A DNA stretch of 64,000 nucleotides from Saprospiraceae bacterium (GTDB lineage Bacteria; Bacteroidota; Bacteroidia; Chitinophagales; Saprospiraceae), in the NCBI GenBank assembly GCA_016714025.1, contig JADJOB010000002.1, positions 541,501 to 605,500 of the forward strand. Reading direction: 5' to 3'. A program made the position numbers and the translations under genes. Position 1 is the first letter of the stretch. The number at the start of each line of letters is the position of its first letter. This document shows, piece after piece, positions 56,295 to 64,000 of this stretch. Below the pieces are notes generated by a model, which did not search any database, was not told where the DNA came from, and was given only the letters and a program-made list of their open reading frames with translations.

Positions 56295-57080
56295 TTGGGA
56301 CACGAACGAATAGGTTATCTTCCAAAGACAAAGCGATGGCTTTCAATTGTTGAAGGCATTGGCAATTTTTCAGGCAACCCTGAAAGTGTTGCTGACATTG
56401 CTGCACAAACAACAATGAATGTGCGGAATCGCTTTAAGATGATTGAGGAAGATGGAGGAGTTTTGGCTGCTTTCAAATATCTAATATTACTTTCTGTATC
56501 TTCAAAGCAAGACAACTCTTCTGATTTTCTCTCAGAGCAAGGAATTACACTTCCAACGGATTTTAATCTTTTTGACTTATCTCTATCAATAAAAGAATTT
56601 GTTGGTAAGGAGCAAGATTCAAAAGAATATTCTGCGTTTGCAATCCAGTCAATGATTGATACAGTATGCGAATGGAGTAAAAAGAATGAATTGCAACAGA
56701 CATTAATTTTTGACTCAAATAAAAATTCGTTTGATGCTTGGAAAAACGCTGCTGATGGCAGCGGTTTTTGTGAACTGTCCCGAATATTCTTTTCAAAATT
56801 CACAGAACGCTATTTGAAATACTTTTTGGAGAGAGAAGCGTCAACCAGTATAAAATCATTATATGACCGAGAACTGTTTTTAGAAAAATTAGAAAATCAT
56901 GTTCAGGATATTTCCAAACATGCTTTTGAAACTGCAAAGATTATTCAATCACTTTCTGCTGGTTGGTTTAATAAAAGGGCAATGGATAAAATTCCCTCCG
57001 AGAAGGAAGTGAAAGGTTTTTTGTCGTTTGCTTTTCAGAAAATTAATAGTGAACTAATAAGAGAAGAAAACATTGGCTGA
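56295..57080 (+). CDS. Uncharacterised protein with Met-Gly N-terminus, partner of QueC-like protein
   Basis: 261 residues, mostly helical, no family assigned with certainty. Start: the previous gene's TAA is in the same frame and only four sense codons separate it from TTG at 56295, so TTG is the only usual start codon. It gives MGHERIGYLPKTKRW; after Met removal the N-terminus would be Gly. QatB proteins of the Qat system also begin Met-Gly, and QueC-like enzymes of this group have been reported, as I recall, to attach a deazaguanine to a partner N-terminus. A similar acceptor role is my inference. It overlaps the QueC-like gene by 8 bp. Confidence 0.72.
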   Translation: MGHERIGYLPKTKRWLSIVEGIGNFSGNPESVADIAAQTTMNVRNRFKMIEEDGGVLAAFKYLILLSVSSKQDNSSDFLSEQGITLPTDFNLFDLSLSIKEFVGKEQDSKEYSAFAIQSMIDTVCEWSKKNELQQTLIFDSNKNSFDAWKNAADGSGFCELSRIFFSKFTERYLKYFLEREASTSIKSLYDRELFLEKLENHVQDISKHAFETAKIIQSLSAGWFNKRAMDKIPSEKEVKGFLSFAFQKINSELIREENIG

Positions 57081-58950
57081 CGAGAAAACACATATCGTTT
57101 TATGTGGCGGTTCTCCTTTGCCAAAAAATTACAAAGGAGTTGCCGCCTCTCATCTTCATAGATTTTCGTATGATCACAATTCAAAAGAACGAAATATCAA
57201 TATTGGACTACCTCATTTTATAAAGACAGTAAATTGTCATTTCCCTGATAGAATTAAAGACCTTGTTGAAATTGCAGGATACATTTATGCTGCTGATAGA
57301 ATGATAAAAAGAGGAAATCCAGAACAGGTAGAATATCATAGCTGGGCAAGAAAATTTCACTTTCACATAAAAGTTAGAGATTATAATTTTTGGAAGCAGA
57401 AGCAAATTTCTGAAAGATTAAATGATGCTTTGTGTTTCATAGCAGGAGATTTAGATTACAAATTTACTTTCATAAAAGGCGGACAGGATGTGGGTCAAAA
57501 AAACCTTTTTGATAACGAGAAGATAAAACTTGAAAAGAAAGACAATTCAGTGATTGCACTTTTTTCAGGCGGTTTAGATTCGCTTGCAGGAGCATTAGAA
57601 AAATTAGAAACCACAAATCAAAATTTAATTCTGGTCAGTCATCGTTCTAATAACTTCACTGTTTCCCAAATTCAGGAAAATGTTTTCAATCTTCTCAATA
57701 ATGACTACCCTAACAGAATCCAGTATTTCACATTTTACTGCAATCTTTCAGGTGAAAGAGCAGTTGAAGAAACTCAGAGAACACGAATATTTCTATATTC
57801 TTCAATTGCTTATGCCTTGATGTCATTATCCTCTCAAAAACAAATTCTTGTTTTTGAAAATGGAATGACCTCAATAAATTTTTACAAGAGACAAGATGCA
57901 ATGAATGCAAGAGCAAGTAGGACAACACACCCTCAAACAATCGCTTTACTTGAAAATATATTATCTTTTATTTCAGGTGAGACTATTGAACTAGTTCATC
58001 CATTTCTTTACAATACCAAAACTGACATCGTTGAAAAGATTAAGATGTACAAAAAGCAACACTATTTAAACTCCACGATAAGTTGCACAAGAACCTTTCA
58101 ATCTTTTAGTAATAATTCTCAGGCAACACACTGTGGTGGCTGTTCACAATGTATTGACAGAAGAATCGCTGCTTATGCCTCCCATCAGGAGGACTTTGAT
58201 GCAATTTATGATGCTGACATTTCAAAAGATTCCATTGAAGATAAAGAAGCGTGGACACATCTTTGTGACTACATCAACCTTGCATATCGGTTTTCAAAAA
58301 TGAATGGCATGTCATTCAACTATGAATTGTTTGATGTTTTGCAGGATATTATTCCATTCTTGAAAGGCAATGAACGAAACACCGATAAAATGAAAAAGAT
58401 ATTTGAGCTTACACAAAAACATACCGACCAAGTATTTCATGCGCTGCAAAGAATTCGGTTGAATGAAAATATTCGTAAACCGAAAAAAGGAAATACGATT
58501 TTCAACTTTATTGATAGCAGAGTTTATTTAAAGCCATCCGTTGAAAGATTGATAGAAAGAATTAGCGAAAAGTTGATGATTGCTTTACCGATTGCTTGCG
58601 AACGACAAAAACCTAATAGTGAAAATGCTTTGAACGATTTAATCAAAGCATTAATCATGGCTGAAAGCGATGACTATTCCCGTGAATTTCCTGTAATTAA
58701 ATTTTCTTATACTAAAACAGTTCCTGACCATTCTTATCTTGACTGCAACTTATTTATTGAGACAAAATATTTGCGAGGTGATACAACAAAAAATGTTGTT
58801 ACAAAGTCAATTGCTGAAGACCTTGTTAAATACGGAGACAAGCACAAACTTTTTGTTCTTTATGACCCTGAAAGGAAAATTACTGATGAACAAGAATTCA
58901 AAAACGATTTTGAGAAATATCCTAACTGCAAAATTTTAAGAATTGGATAG
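57073..58950 (+). CDS. QueC-like PP-loop protein with C-terminal PD-(D/E)XK-like nuclease motif
   Basis: 625 residues. The PP-loop ATPase motif SGGLDS is at 165-170, preceded by a ~155-residue N-terminal region. A QueC-type zinc site follows: Cys338 and CGGCSQC (Cys354, 357, 360) with IDRR after it. QueC makes the 7-deazaguanine preQ0; this relative is much larger than housekeeping QueC (about 220 residues) and matches the QatC/Cap9-type defence branch in general layout. The C-terminal ~120 residues contain LDCNLFIETKYLR with Asp557, Glu563 and Lys565, a D-x5-ExK pattern fitting a PD-(D/E)XK nuclease. The start is TTG, overlapping the previous gene by 8 bp. Confidence 0.8.
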   Translation: MADEKTHIVLCGGSPLPKNYKGVAASHLHRFSYDHNSKERNINIGLPHFIKTVNCHFPDRIKDLVEIAGYIYAADRMIKRGNPEQVEYHSWARKFHFHIKVRDYNFWKQKQISERLNDALCFIAGDLDYKFTFIKGGQDVGQKNLFDNEKIKLEKKDNSVIALFSGGLDSLAGALEKLETTNQNLILVSHRSNNFTVSQIQENVFNLLNNDYPNRIQYFTFYCNLSGERAVEETQRTRIFLYSSIAYALMSLSSQKQILVFENGMTSINFYKRQDAMNARASRTTHPQTIALLENILSFISGETIELVHPFLYNTKTDIVEKIKMYKKQHYLNSTISCTRTFQSFSNNSQATHCGGCSQCIDRRIAAYASHQEDFDAIYDADISKDSIEDKEAWTHLCDYINLAYRFSKMNGMSFNYELFDVLQDIIPFLKGNERNTDKMKKIFELTQKHTDQVFHALQRIRLNENIRKPKKGNTIFNFIDSRVYLKPSVERLIERISEKLMIALPIACERQKPNSENALNDLIKALIMAESDDYSREFPVIKFSYTKTVPDHSYLDCNLFIETKYLRGDTTKNVVTKSIAEDLVKYGDKHKLFVLYDPERKITDEQEFKNDFEKYPNCKILRIG

Positions 58951-58996
58951 ATGGCTAATTTCAATAAAGATTTAATTACAAATAACGCAAACGCAT

Positions 58997-59063
58997 TTGC
59001 ACTCACATTTGCCTTTGCTCCCTCACACACAGGCATCGCAAGCAAAGTCAAAAGTGAGTGCAA
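58997..59063. repeat. Stem-loop repeat M2 at the right edge of the operon
   Basis: 22-bp arms (58997-59018 and 59042-59063) matching at 20 of 22 positions around a 23-nt spacer containing CTCACACACAGGC. The left arm includes CACATTTGCCTTTGC. It lies 46 bp after the QueC-like stop. Confidence 0.7.
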
Positions 59064-59549
59064 GCCATCGCACCCGACAATGCAGATATTCTTGCAAACT
59101 CAACCCGACACTGCAAGAAATGTAACTCGCTTCGGAGAAAGTGTATGCGAACTTGAGACGACACATCTTCGGACGGACAGCAGGGCAGCACATAACATAG
59201 GCTTAAACGAAATTTTAAAAATGGAGGTATTGACGGTAATACGAACAGTGGTGCTTCTAACAACCAGTTGTGGTAATACAAACAGTTGTGCTTCTAATCC
59301 CCCATTTTTAAAAAATCGTTAAGCCCTTCTTCGTTACTAGTAAGCCTAAAAGACGACAGTGCGACAATAAACAGACGACTAAAACATAAACGAATTAAAA
59401 TAGACAAACCATTTTGACAGGTAACCAACATACAGACCATATTTCAACTAGACAGCAACTGAGCCGACACTCATTGCCGACCCTTCTGTATTTTTTATTT
59501 TGCCCACCGCACATTTTTTTAATTCAATTTTTAGCCAGCCGCACAAATG
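59064..59549. other. Non-coding stretch between the two defence modules
   Basis: About 490 bases with no credible gene. It includes GCACATAAC at 59188-59196 and the inverted repeat at 59200-59325. Confidence 0.5.
59200..59325. repeat. Inverted repeat with an internal direct repeat
   Basis: Arms of about 25 bp (59200-59224 and 59302-59325, starting GGCTTAA) enclose two 26-bp direct copies (59235-59260 and 59272-59297, GGTAATAC...GTGCTTCTAA) that differ at two positions. Confidence 0.75.
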
Positions 59550-59604
59550 GCACATTTGGTTTTGCCCGACACACAAAGCCGACCCTTCGCAAAACCAAAT
59601 GTGC
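59550..59604. repeat. Stem-loop repeat M3 upstream of the XRE gene
   Basis: Perfect 16-bp arms GCACATTTGGTTTTGC/GCAAAACCAAATGTGC around a 23-nt spacer containing ACACACAAAGCC. Same geometry as M1 and M2. Confidence 0.75.
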
Positions 59605-59649
59605 TTGAATTTTCCCCACCGTACGGACGACAACTTTAAAAATAAATCG

Positions 59650-59657
59650 TACTTTTG
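59650..59657 (+). promoter_or_regulatory. Bacteroidota -7 box (TACTTTTG) for the XRE-helicase operon
   Basis: Exact TAnnTTTG match, 28 bases before the XRE ATG; -33 weak. The XRE protein may autoregulate here. Confidence 0.45.
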
Positions 59658-59685
59658 ACGAATTAGTCCAAACAATAACGACAAG

Positions 59686-59976
59686 ATGAATTCCTTTGGT
59701 GAATATTTACGAAGCAGACGAGAACAAATGGGACTTCCACTCAGAAAGGTTGCGGCCGAACTCGATATTGACACTTCCATTTTAAGTAAGATTGAAAGAA
59801 GTGAACGTGTGGCGACAAAAGAAATGTTGCCAACACTGGCTAAGACTTTGGAAGTTCTAGAAAAAGAAATAGAAATTGAATTCATCAAAGCATTTATTCT
59901 ATCGGACTTAGGAGAATTAAAATATTTGAAAAGCGGCTTGGAAGAAACGCTGAACACCATTAAAAGCCGCAATTAG
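59686..59976 (+). CDS. XRE-family helix-turn-helix regulator
   Basis: 96 residues. An HTH_3 domain fills the first ~65 residues (FGEYLRSRREQMGLPLRKVAAELDIDTSILSKIERSER region, with recognition helix TSILSKIER). A short helical tail follows. Such regulators often precede restriction-modification operons and act as controller proteins. Two bases separate its stop from the next gene, so it is the first gene of the second defence-like module. Confidence 0.88.
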   Translation: MNSFGEYLRSRREQMGLPLRKVAAELDIDTSILSKIERSERVATKEMLPTLAKTLEVLEKEIEIEFIKAFILSDLGELKYLKSGLEETLNTIKSRN

Positions 59977-59978
59977 AT

Positions 59979-62900
59979 ATGAGCTTAGAAAATAAAATAG
60001 ACCAAACAGACTTGACTTTCTTCACGAATGAAGAAGGACATACTTTATTAAGCAGGTTTAAATCAACCCTTAAAGACACTCAATTATTTGATGTGTTGGT
60101 TGGTTATTTCAGAGCAAGTGGATTTCATCAATTGTATGACGCTTTAGAACCTGTTGAGAAAATAAGAATTCTTGTTGGGCTAAGTGTTGACAGAGATTCA
60201 TACGAAATGATGCAATACCACGAACAAAATTCAACAATTGATTTTGAGTCGCATCAACGAACAAAAAAACGCTACCAACAAAACTTAAAAGAAGATATTG
60301 AAAATAGCAACGAAAACGAAAATCGACTTGAAATAGGAATTAGCAAGTTTATTGAATTTTTAAAAGCTGACTGCCAAGACACTGAATTAGATAAGGCATA
60401 CAATGGTAACGGAAAGAAACTAGAAATTAGAGCATATCCAACAAAGAACATTCACGCTAAAGTTTACATTGGCAAGTTCAAGCCCGAAGACCGTGACTAT
60501 GGTTTTGTAATTACGGGTTCAAGTAATTTTTCCGAATCGGGCTTCGTGGCAAACAGAGAATTCAATGTTGAATTGCGGACTAAAAGAGACGTACTTTTTG
60601 CCGAAAACCAATTCAATACTCTTTGGAAAGAAGCGGTAGATATTTCAGAAGACTTTGTTGATACAATTCAAAATAAAACTTGGCTGAATAACCAAATTCT
60701 GCCTTATGAACTTTATCTAAAACTGATTTATGAGTATCTGGAAGAAGATATCAATTTGGCTGACGAATTTGAGCCATTCCTTCCAGATGGTTTTATGAAA
60801 TTGAAATACCAAAATCAAGCTGCTATTCAGGCAAAAAAGATTTTGGAAACGTATAACGGTGTTTTCTTGGCAGACGTGGTTGGTTTAGGGAAAACCTTTA
60901 TCACTGCATTATTGCTTCAACAATTGCAAGGCAGAATACTGGTTATTTGCCCACCTGTGTTGAAAGACTACTGGAAAGATTCTCTTTTTGATTTTGGTAT
61001 TAGAAGTTTTCAAGTGGAATCTTTAGGCAAACTAGAAAACATCATTAAAAAAGGCTTAGAACGTTACGATTACATTGTAGTGGATGAAGCACACCGATTC
61101 CGTAATGAAAACACACAATCTTACGCCAACTTGCTTGACATCTGTCGTGGCAAGAAAGTTATTTTGGTAACAGCAACACCGTTGAACAATACTGTTGACG
61201 ATATTTTCGCTCAATTAAAACTGTTCCAAGCACCGAAAAACTCCACGATTCCCGGAATACCAAATCTTGAAAAATACTTTGCAGGATTTAGGACTAAGCT
61301 AAAAAAGCTCGAAAAAACTGACCCTGATTATAAGAAGCTAATCAAAGAAGTTTCTGATGATATCCGAAACAGCATTCTTCGTTACGTAATGGTTCGCAGA
61401 ACTCGTAAAGATGTTATGACCTATTTCAAGCAGGATATGCAAATGCAGGGTTTGACTTTCCCTGACTTAGACAATCCGCAAAAAATTGTATATGAGTATG
61501 AAGGCGAATTGGAAGAAACATTCATTGAAACAATCAAAACATTAGCTGAGTTTACTTATGCCCGATACACACCATTGCTTTATTATATCGGAAACAAAGC
61601 GTTGAGCGAATTTGAAAAGCAACAGCAACGAAACGTTGGGGGCTTTATGAAAGGTATTTTGGTAAAGCGTTTGGAAAGCAGTTTCCACGCTTTTCGTCAA
61701 AGTGTTGACCGCTTCATTATCTCTTATGAAAAATTCATTGAGATGTACCACAATGGTACAGTTTACATCAGCAAAAAAGTGGATGTATATGACCTTATTG
61801 AAAGCGACAATATTGAGAAATTGGAAGCTTTTGTTGAAGATGAAAAAGCCCACAAGTACGATTCAAAGGATTTTAGAAAAGAGTTTGTTACTAAACTCGA
61901 ATTTGATTTAGAAATTCTGAAAAAGATTAAAAAGCTTTGGCAAAAAGTTGATGCCGACCCGAAACTAGAACAGTTTATTCGTGACTTAATAGAAACCAAA
62001 GCCCTTAAAAGTAATAAACTGGTGGTATTCACCGAATCAAAAGAAACTGGGGATTACATCTACGAAGCATTGATAGATGAATTCCCTGGGCAAGTAATGT
62101 TTTATTCCAGCACTGGCGGAAGGCATACAGATAAAAAATTAACTTCTAATCATACAGTTTCAAGAGATTTGATAACCGCCAATTACGACCCCAATCGTAA
62201 AGGAAAGGAACAGGCTGACAACTTAAAAATATTGATTGCAACAGATGTGTTAGCTGAAGGTATCAACTTGCATCGTTCTAATGTGCTCGTGAATTATGAT
62301 TTGCCTTGGAATCCGACAAGGGTATTGCAACGGGCAGGTCGTGTCAATCGTTTGGGTAGCAAATTCCCGAAGGTGCATATTTTCAACTTCTTCCCTACTA
62401 CCCAGTCAGATGAACATCTAGGTTTGGAATTAAACATCACTAACAAAATCCAAATGTTTCACGACATTTTAGGAGAAGATGCTAAATACCTGAGTGATGG
62501 TGAAGAATTCGGAAGTCAGGAACTTTTCAACACTTTGAATAGCAAAACAGCCTACACTGGTGAAGATGGTGAAGGCGATTCCGAATTGAAGTATTTGGAA
62601 TTGATCCGAAAAATCAGGGACGACCAACCCGAATTGTTTGACAAAATAAAGCACTTGCCAAAGAAAGCTCGTTCAGGTTTCAAAAAGGAAAAGTTAGAAT
62701 ATGATGCATTGGTAACTTTCTTCCGAATTGGAAAACTCAAGAAATTTTACATTAATCAAAGTGGTAAATCAAATGAGATTACCTTTTTTGATGCGGTAAA
62801 AGATTTAGAATGTAAGTCCGACACAAAACGTGCAAACATTCCAAACGAATATTTTCATTTGTTGCAGACCAACAAAACACGTTTTGAATTAGACACTACG

Positions 62901-63230
62901 GTAGGCGATGAACCAACCAAAGGAAGTGGCGGACGTTCAAACGCCAAATACATTGAAACCCGCTTGAAAGACAAGTCTTTCAAAAACTTTAAAGGGTTTA
63001 CCGATTCCAATGATGAATTTTTAAATGGTGTTCGTGAAATGTTATCACAAGGAACTATTGCAAAAAAAACAGCCCAGTTAATCAAAACAGATTTGGAAAA
63101 AACCAACGACCCGTTACAGATTTTGCACATCTTGGAAAAGCATATTCGTTATGTGGCCATTGAAGGAACGAAGAATGCAAAGAAATTTCAAAAACGTGAA
63201 GTTATCCTTTCAGGATACTTAATCAAGTAA
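59979..63230 (+). CDS. Phospholipase D-like nuclease / SNF2-type helicase
   Basis: 1,083 residues. The N-terminal ~230 residues have one PLD motif (IHAKVYIGK at about 158-166, then GSSNFSESG at 180-188). From about 270 a SNF2-type helicase follows: Walker A DVVGLGKT (299-306), DEAH (369-372), VTATPLNN, and C-terminal ATDVLAEGINL and QRAGRVNRLG. Such proteins occur with defence genes (DISARM-like and other restriction systems), where they process or translocate on invading DNA; that role is inferred. 5 bp separate it from the next gene. Confidence 0.88.
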   Translation: MSLENKIDQTDLTFFTNEEGHTLLSRFKSTLKDTQLFDVLVGYFRASGFHQLYDALEPVEKIRILVGLSVDRDSYEMMQYHEQNSTIDFESHQRTKKRYQQNLKEDIENSNENENRLEIGISKFIEFLKADCQDTELDKAYNGNGKKLEIRAYPTKNIHAKVYIGKFKPEDRDYGFVITGSSNFSESGFVANREFNVELRTKRDVLFAENQFNTLWKEAVDISEDFVDTIQNKTWLNNQILPYELYLKLIYEYLEEDINLADEFEPFLPDGFMKLKYQNQAAIQAKKILETYNGVFLADVVGLGKTFITALLLQQLQGRILVICPPVLKDYWKDSLFDFGIRSFQVESLGKLENIIKKGLERYDYIVVDEAHRFRNENTQSYANLLDICRGKKVILVTATPLNNTVDDIFAQLKLFQAPKNSTIPGIPNLEKYFAGFRTKLKKLEKTDPDYKKLIKEVSDDIRNSILRYVMVRRTRKDVMTYFKQDMQMQGLTFPDLDNPQKIVYEYEGELEETFIETIKTLAEFTYARYTPLLYYIGNKALSEFEKQQQRNVGGFMKGILVKRLESSFHAFRQSVDRFIISYEKFIEMYHNGTVYISKKVDVYDLIESDNIEKLEAFVEDEKAHKYDSKDFRKEFVTKLEFDLEILKKIKKLWQKVDADPKLEQFIRDLIETKALKSNKLVVFTESKETGDYIYEALIDEFPGQVMFYSSTGGRHTDKKLTSNHTVSRDLITANYDPNRKGKEQADNLKILIATDVLAEGINLHRSNVLVNYDLPWNPTRVLQRAGRVNRLGSKFPKVHIFNFFPTTQSDEHLGLELNITNKIQMFHDILGEDAKYLSDGEEFGSQELFNTLNSKTAYTGEDGEGDSELKYLELIRKIRDDQPELFDKIKHLPKKARSGFKKEKLEYDALVTFFRIGKLKKFYINQSGKSNEITFFDAVKDLECKSDTKRANIPNEYFHLLQTNKTRFELDTTVGDEPTKGSGGRSNAKYIETRLKDKSFKNFKGFTDSNDEFLNGVREMLSQGTIAKKTAQLIKTDLEKTNDPLQILHILEKHIRYVAIEGTKNAKKFQKREVILSGYLIK

Positions 63231-63235
63231 ACAGT

Positions 63236-64000
63236 ATGGATAAGAAAACAGCACAAGAACTCATAGAGAAATCCTTTAACAATGCTTTTAGCGAAGAGCA
63301 ATTCATTGTTTTTGCTAAAAACCTGTTGAATGACCTTGAAGACAAGGGCAATAGATACAGCGGCAATTTGATTTGGGACGATTATAAAGAGCATATTAAT
63401 ACCTACAAACGCATTGGTAAATATATTGACCCTGATGGCGAAGCATTAGACGTATTGATTGTAGAAGTAAAAAGCGTAACCAAATTAGAGAGAGCCAGAA
63501 CAGCACTCCGAAATTTTGTCATTAAGCACCTGAGCAAGTTTGAAAAGGATTATGCCTTAGTGGCTTTTTACAGCAAAGAAGATGACGGGGCAGATTGGCG
63601 ATTCTCTTTCATTAAATTAGAGTACCGTTCTGAACTGGACGAAGAAAAAGGCAAAGTAAAAACCAAGAAAGAGTTTACCCCTGCCAAACGCTATTCGTTT
63701 TTGGTGGGCAAATACGAAAAGGCCCATACTGCCAAAAACCAGTTGTTGCCTTTGTTACAAAACATTTCCAACAACCCCACTATTGAAGAATTAGAAGCTG
63801 CCTTTAGTATTGAAAAGGTAACAGACGAATTCTTCAACCAGTACAAAGACCTTTACATCAAGCTGTACGAGCATTTTGAAAATGACCAAAAAGTAAAATC
63901 TGCCATTGACCAAGCAGGAATAGACAATGCCCGTTTTACCAAAAAGCTACTGGGGCAAATTGTGTTCCTGTACTTCTTGCAGAAAAAAGGTTGGTTGGGT
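63236..64000 (+). CDS. Probable Eco57I/type IIG-like restriction-modification protein (partial, 5' part only)
   Basis: The frame is open from the ATG at 63236 to the window end (255 codons). The visible part begins MDKKTAQELIEKSFNNAFSE and includes LDVLIVEVKS, a D/E-x-K pattern that fits an N-terminal nuclease region. It ends with KKLLGQIVFLYFLQKKGWLG, which resembles the helical part just before the methylase domain of Eco57I-like proteins. The methylase itself would lie to the right, so the call rests on the N-terminus and operon context. Confidence 0.65.
   Translation, partial: MDKKTAQELIEKSFNNAFSEEQFIVFAKNLLNDLEDKGNRYSGNLIWDDYKEHINTYKRIGKYIDPDGEALDVLIVEVKSVTKLERARTALRNFVIKHLSKFEKDYALVAFYSKEDDGADWRFSFIKLEYRSELDEEKGKVKTKKEFTPAKRYSFLVGKYEKAHTAKNQLLPLLQNISNNPTIEELEAAFSIEKVTDEFFNQYKDLYIKLYEHFENDQKVKSAIDQAGIDNARFTKKLLGQIVFLYFLQKKGWLG

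Noticed and set aside
58951..59322. 123-codon frame after the QueC-like gene
   Set aside because: It runs across stem-loop M2 and the nested repeat, giving repeat-derived low-complexity sequence.

Overview
The window looks like a chromosomal segment of a Bacteroidota bacterium, probably from the Saprospirales/Chitinophagales side (the order is inference). The evidence is an AT-rich sequence, TAnnTTTG-type promoter boxes ahead of many genes, few visible Shine-Dalgarno sequences, secreted proteins ending in type IX secretion (T9SS) sorting domains, a TonB-dependent receptor, and families typical of the phylum (DUF4175, UPF0104 flippase, stand-alone RfaE2).

Region by region. 1-9.8 kb: housekeeping and envelope genes (LTA-synthase-like protein cut by the left edge, VWA protein, 2-oxoglutarate dehydrogenase E2, trmB, a thioredoxin-TPR protein, anmK, fabG). 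10-19.3 kb: phoH, a T9SS beta-helix protein, a UPF0324 transporter, a decayed lnt-like pseudogene, a polysaccharide flippase, an M42 peptidase, a pterin dehydratase, a PLP aminotransferase and tRNA-Met. 19.4-25.3 kb: a tight minus-strand run panC-panD-flippase-rfaE2-nif3-zinc ribbon-TPR. 25.4-37.4 kb: a FecA-like receptor, a methyltransferase, recA, a long repeat- and palindrome-rich gap, an HMCES/SRAP protein, a SPOR protein, an RlmI-like enzyme and a diheme cytochrome c. 37.9-46.3 kb: a ybeY-ATL reading frame, a HATPase-type regulator, DUF4175, dapD, a PAP2-like protein and mutL. 46.4-53.1 kb: a sugar MFS transporter, a GxxExxY gene between palindromic repeat arrays, rfaD and gcvP.

53.8-64 kb is accessory DNA and the most interesting part. 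A three-gene operon encodes (1) a Ser/Thr kinase fused to a SAMHD1/dGTPase-like HD domain whose HD pair is missing, (2) a 261-residue protein with a forced TTG start and a Met-Gly N-terminus, and (3) a QueC-like PP-loop protein with a Cys4 zinc site and a C-terminal PD-(D/E)XK-like motif. It recalls QueC-associated defence systems (Qat, type IV CBASS) but lacks their usual partners as far as I can see. It lies between stem-loop repeats of similar geometry. A second defence-like module follows: an XRE regulator, a phospholipase-D/SNF2 helicase, and the start of a probable Eco57I/type IIG-like methylase-nuclease cut by the right edge.

Reading frames of DUF4175 (twice) and dapD are broken at A-runs that look one base short, and the ybeY-ATL fusion can be explained by the same type of error. 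Homopolymer undercalls in the assembly are the simplest reading; slippage or recoding remain possible.
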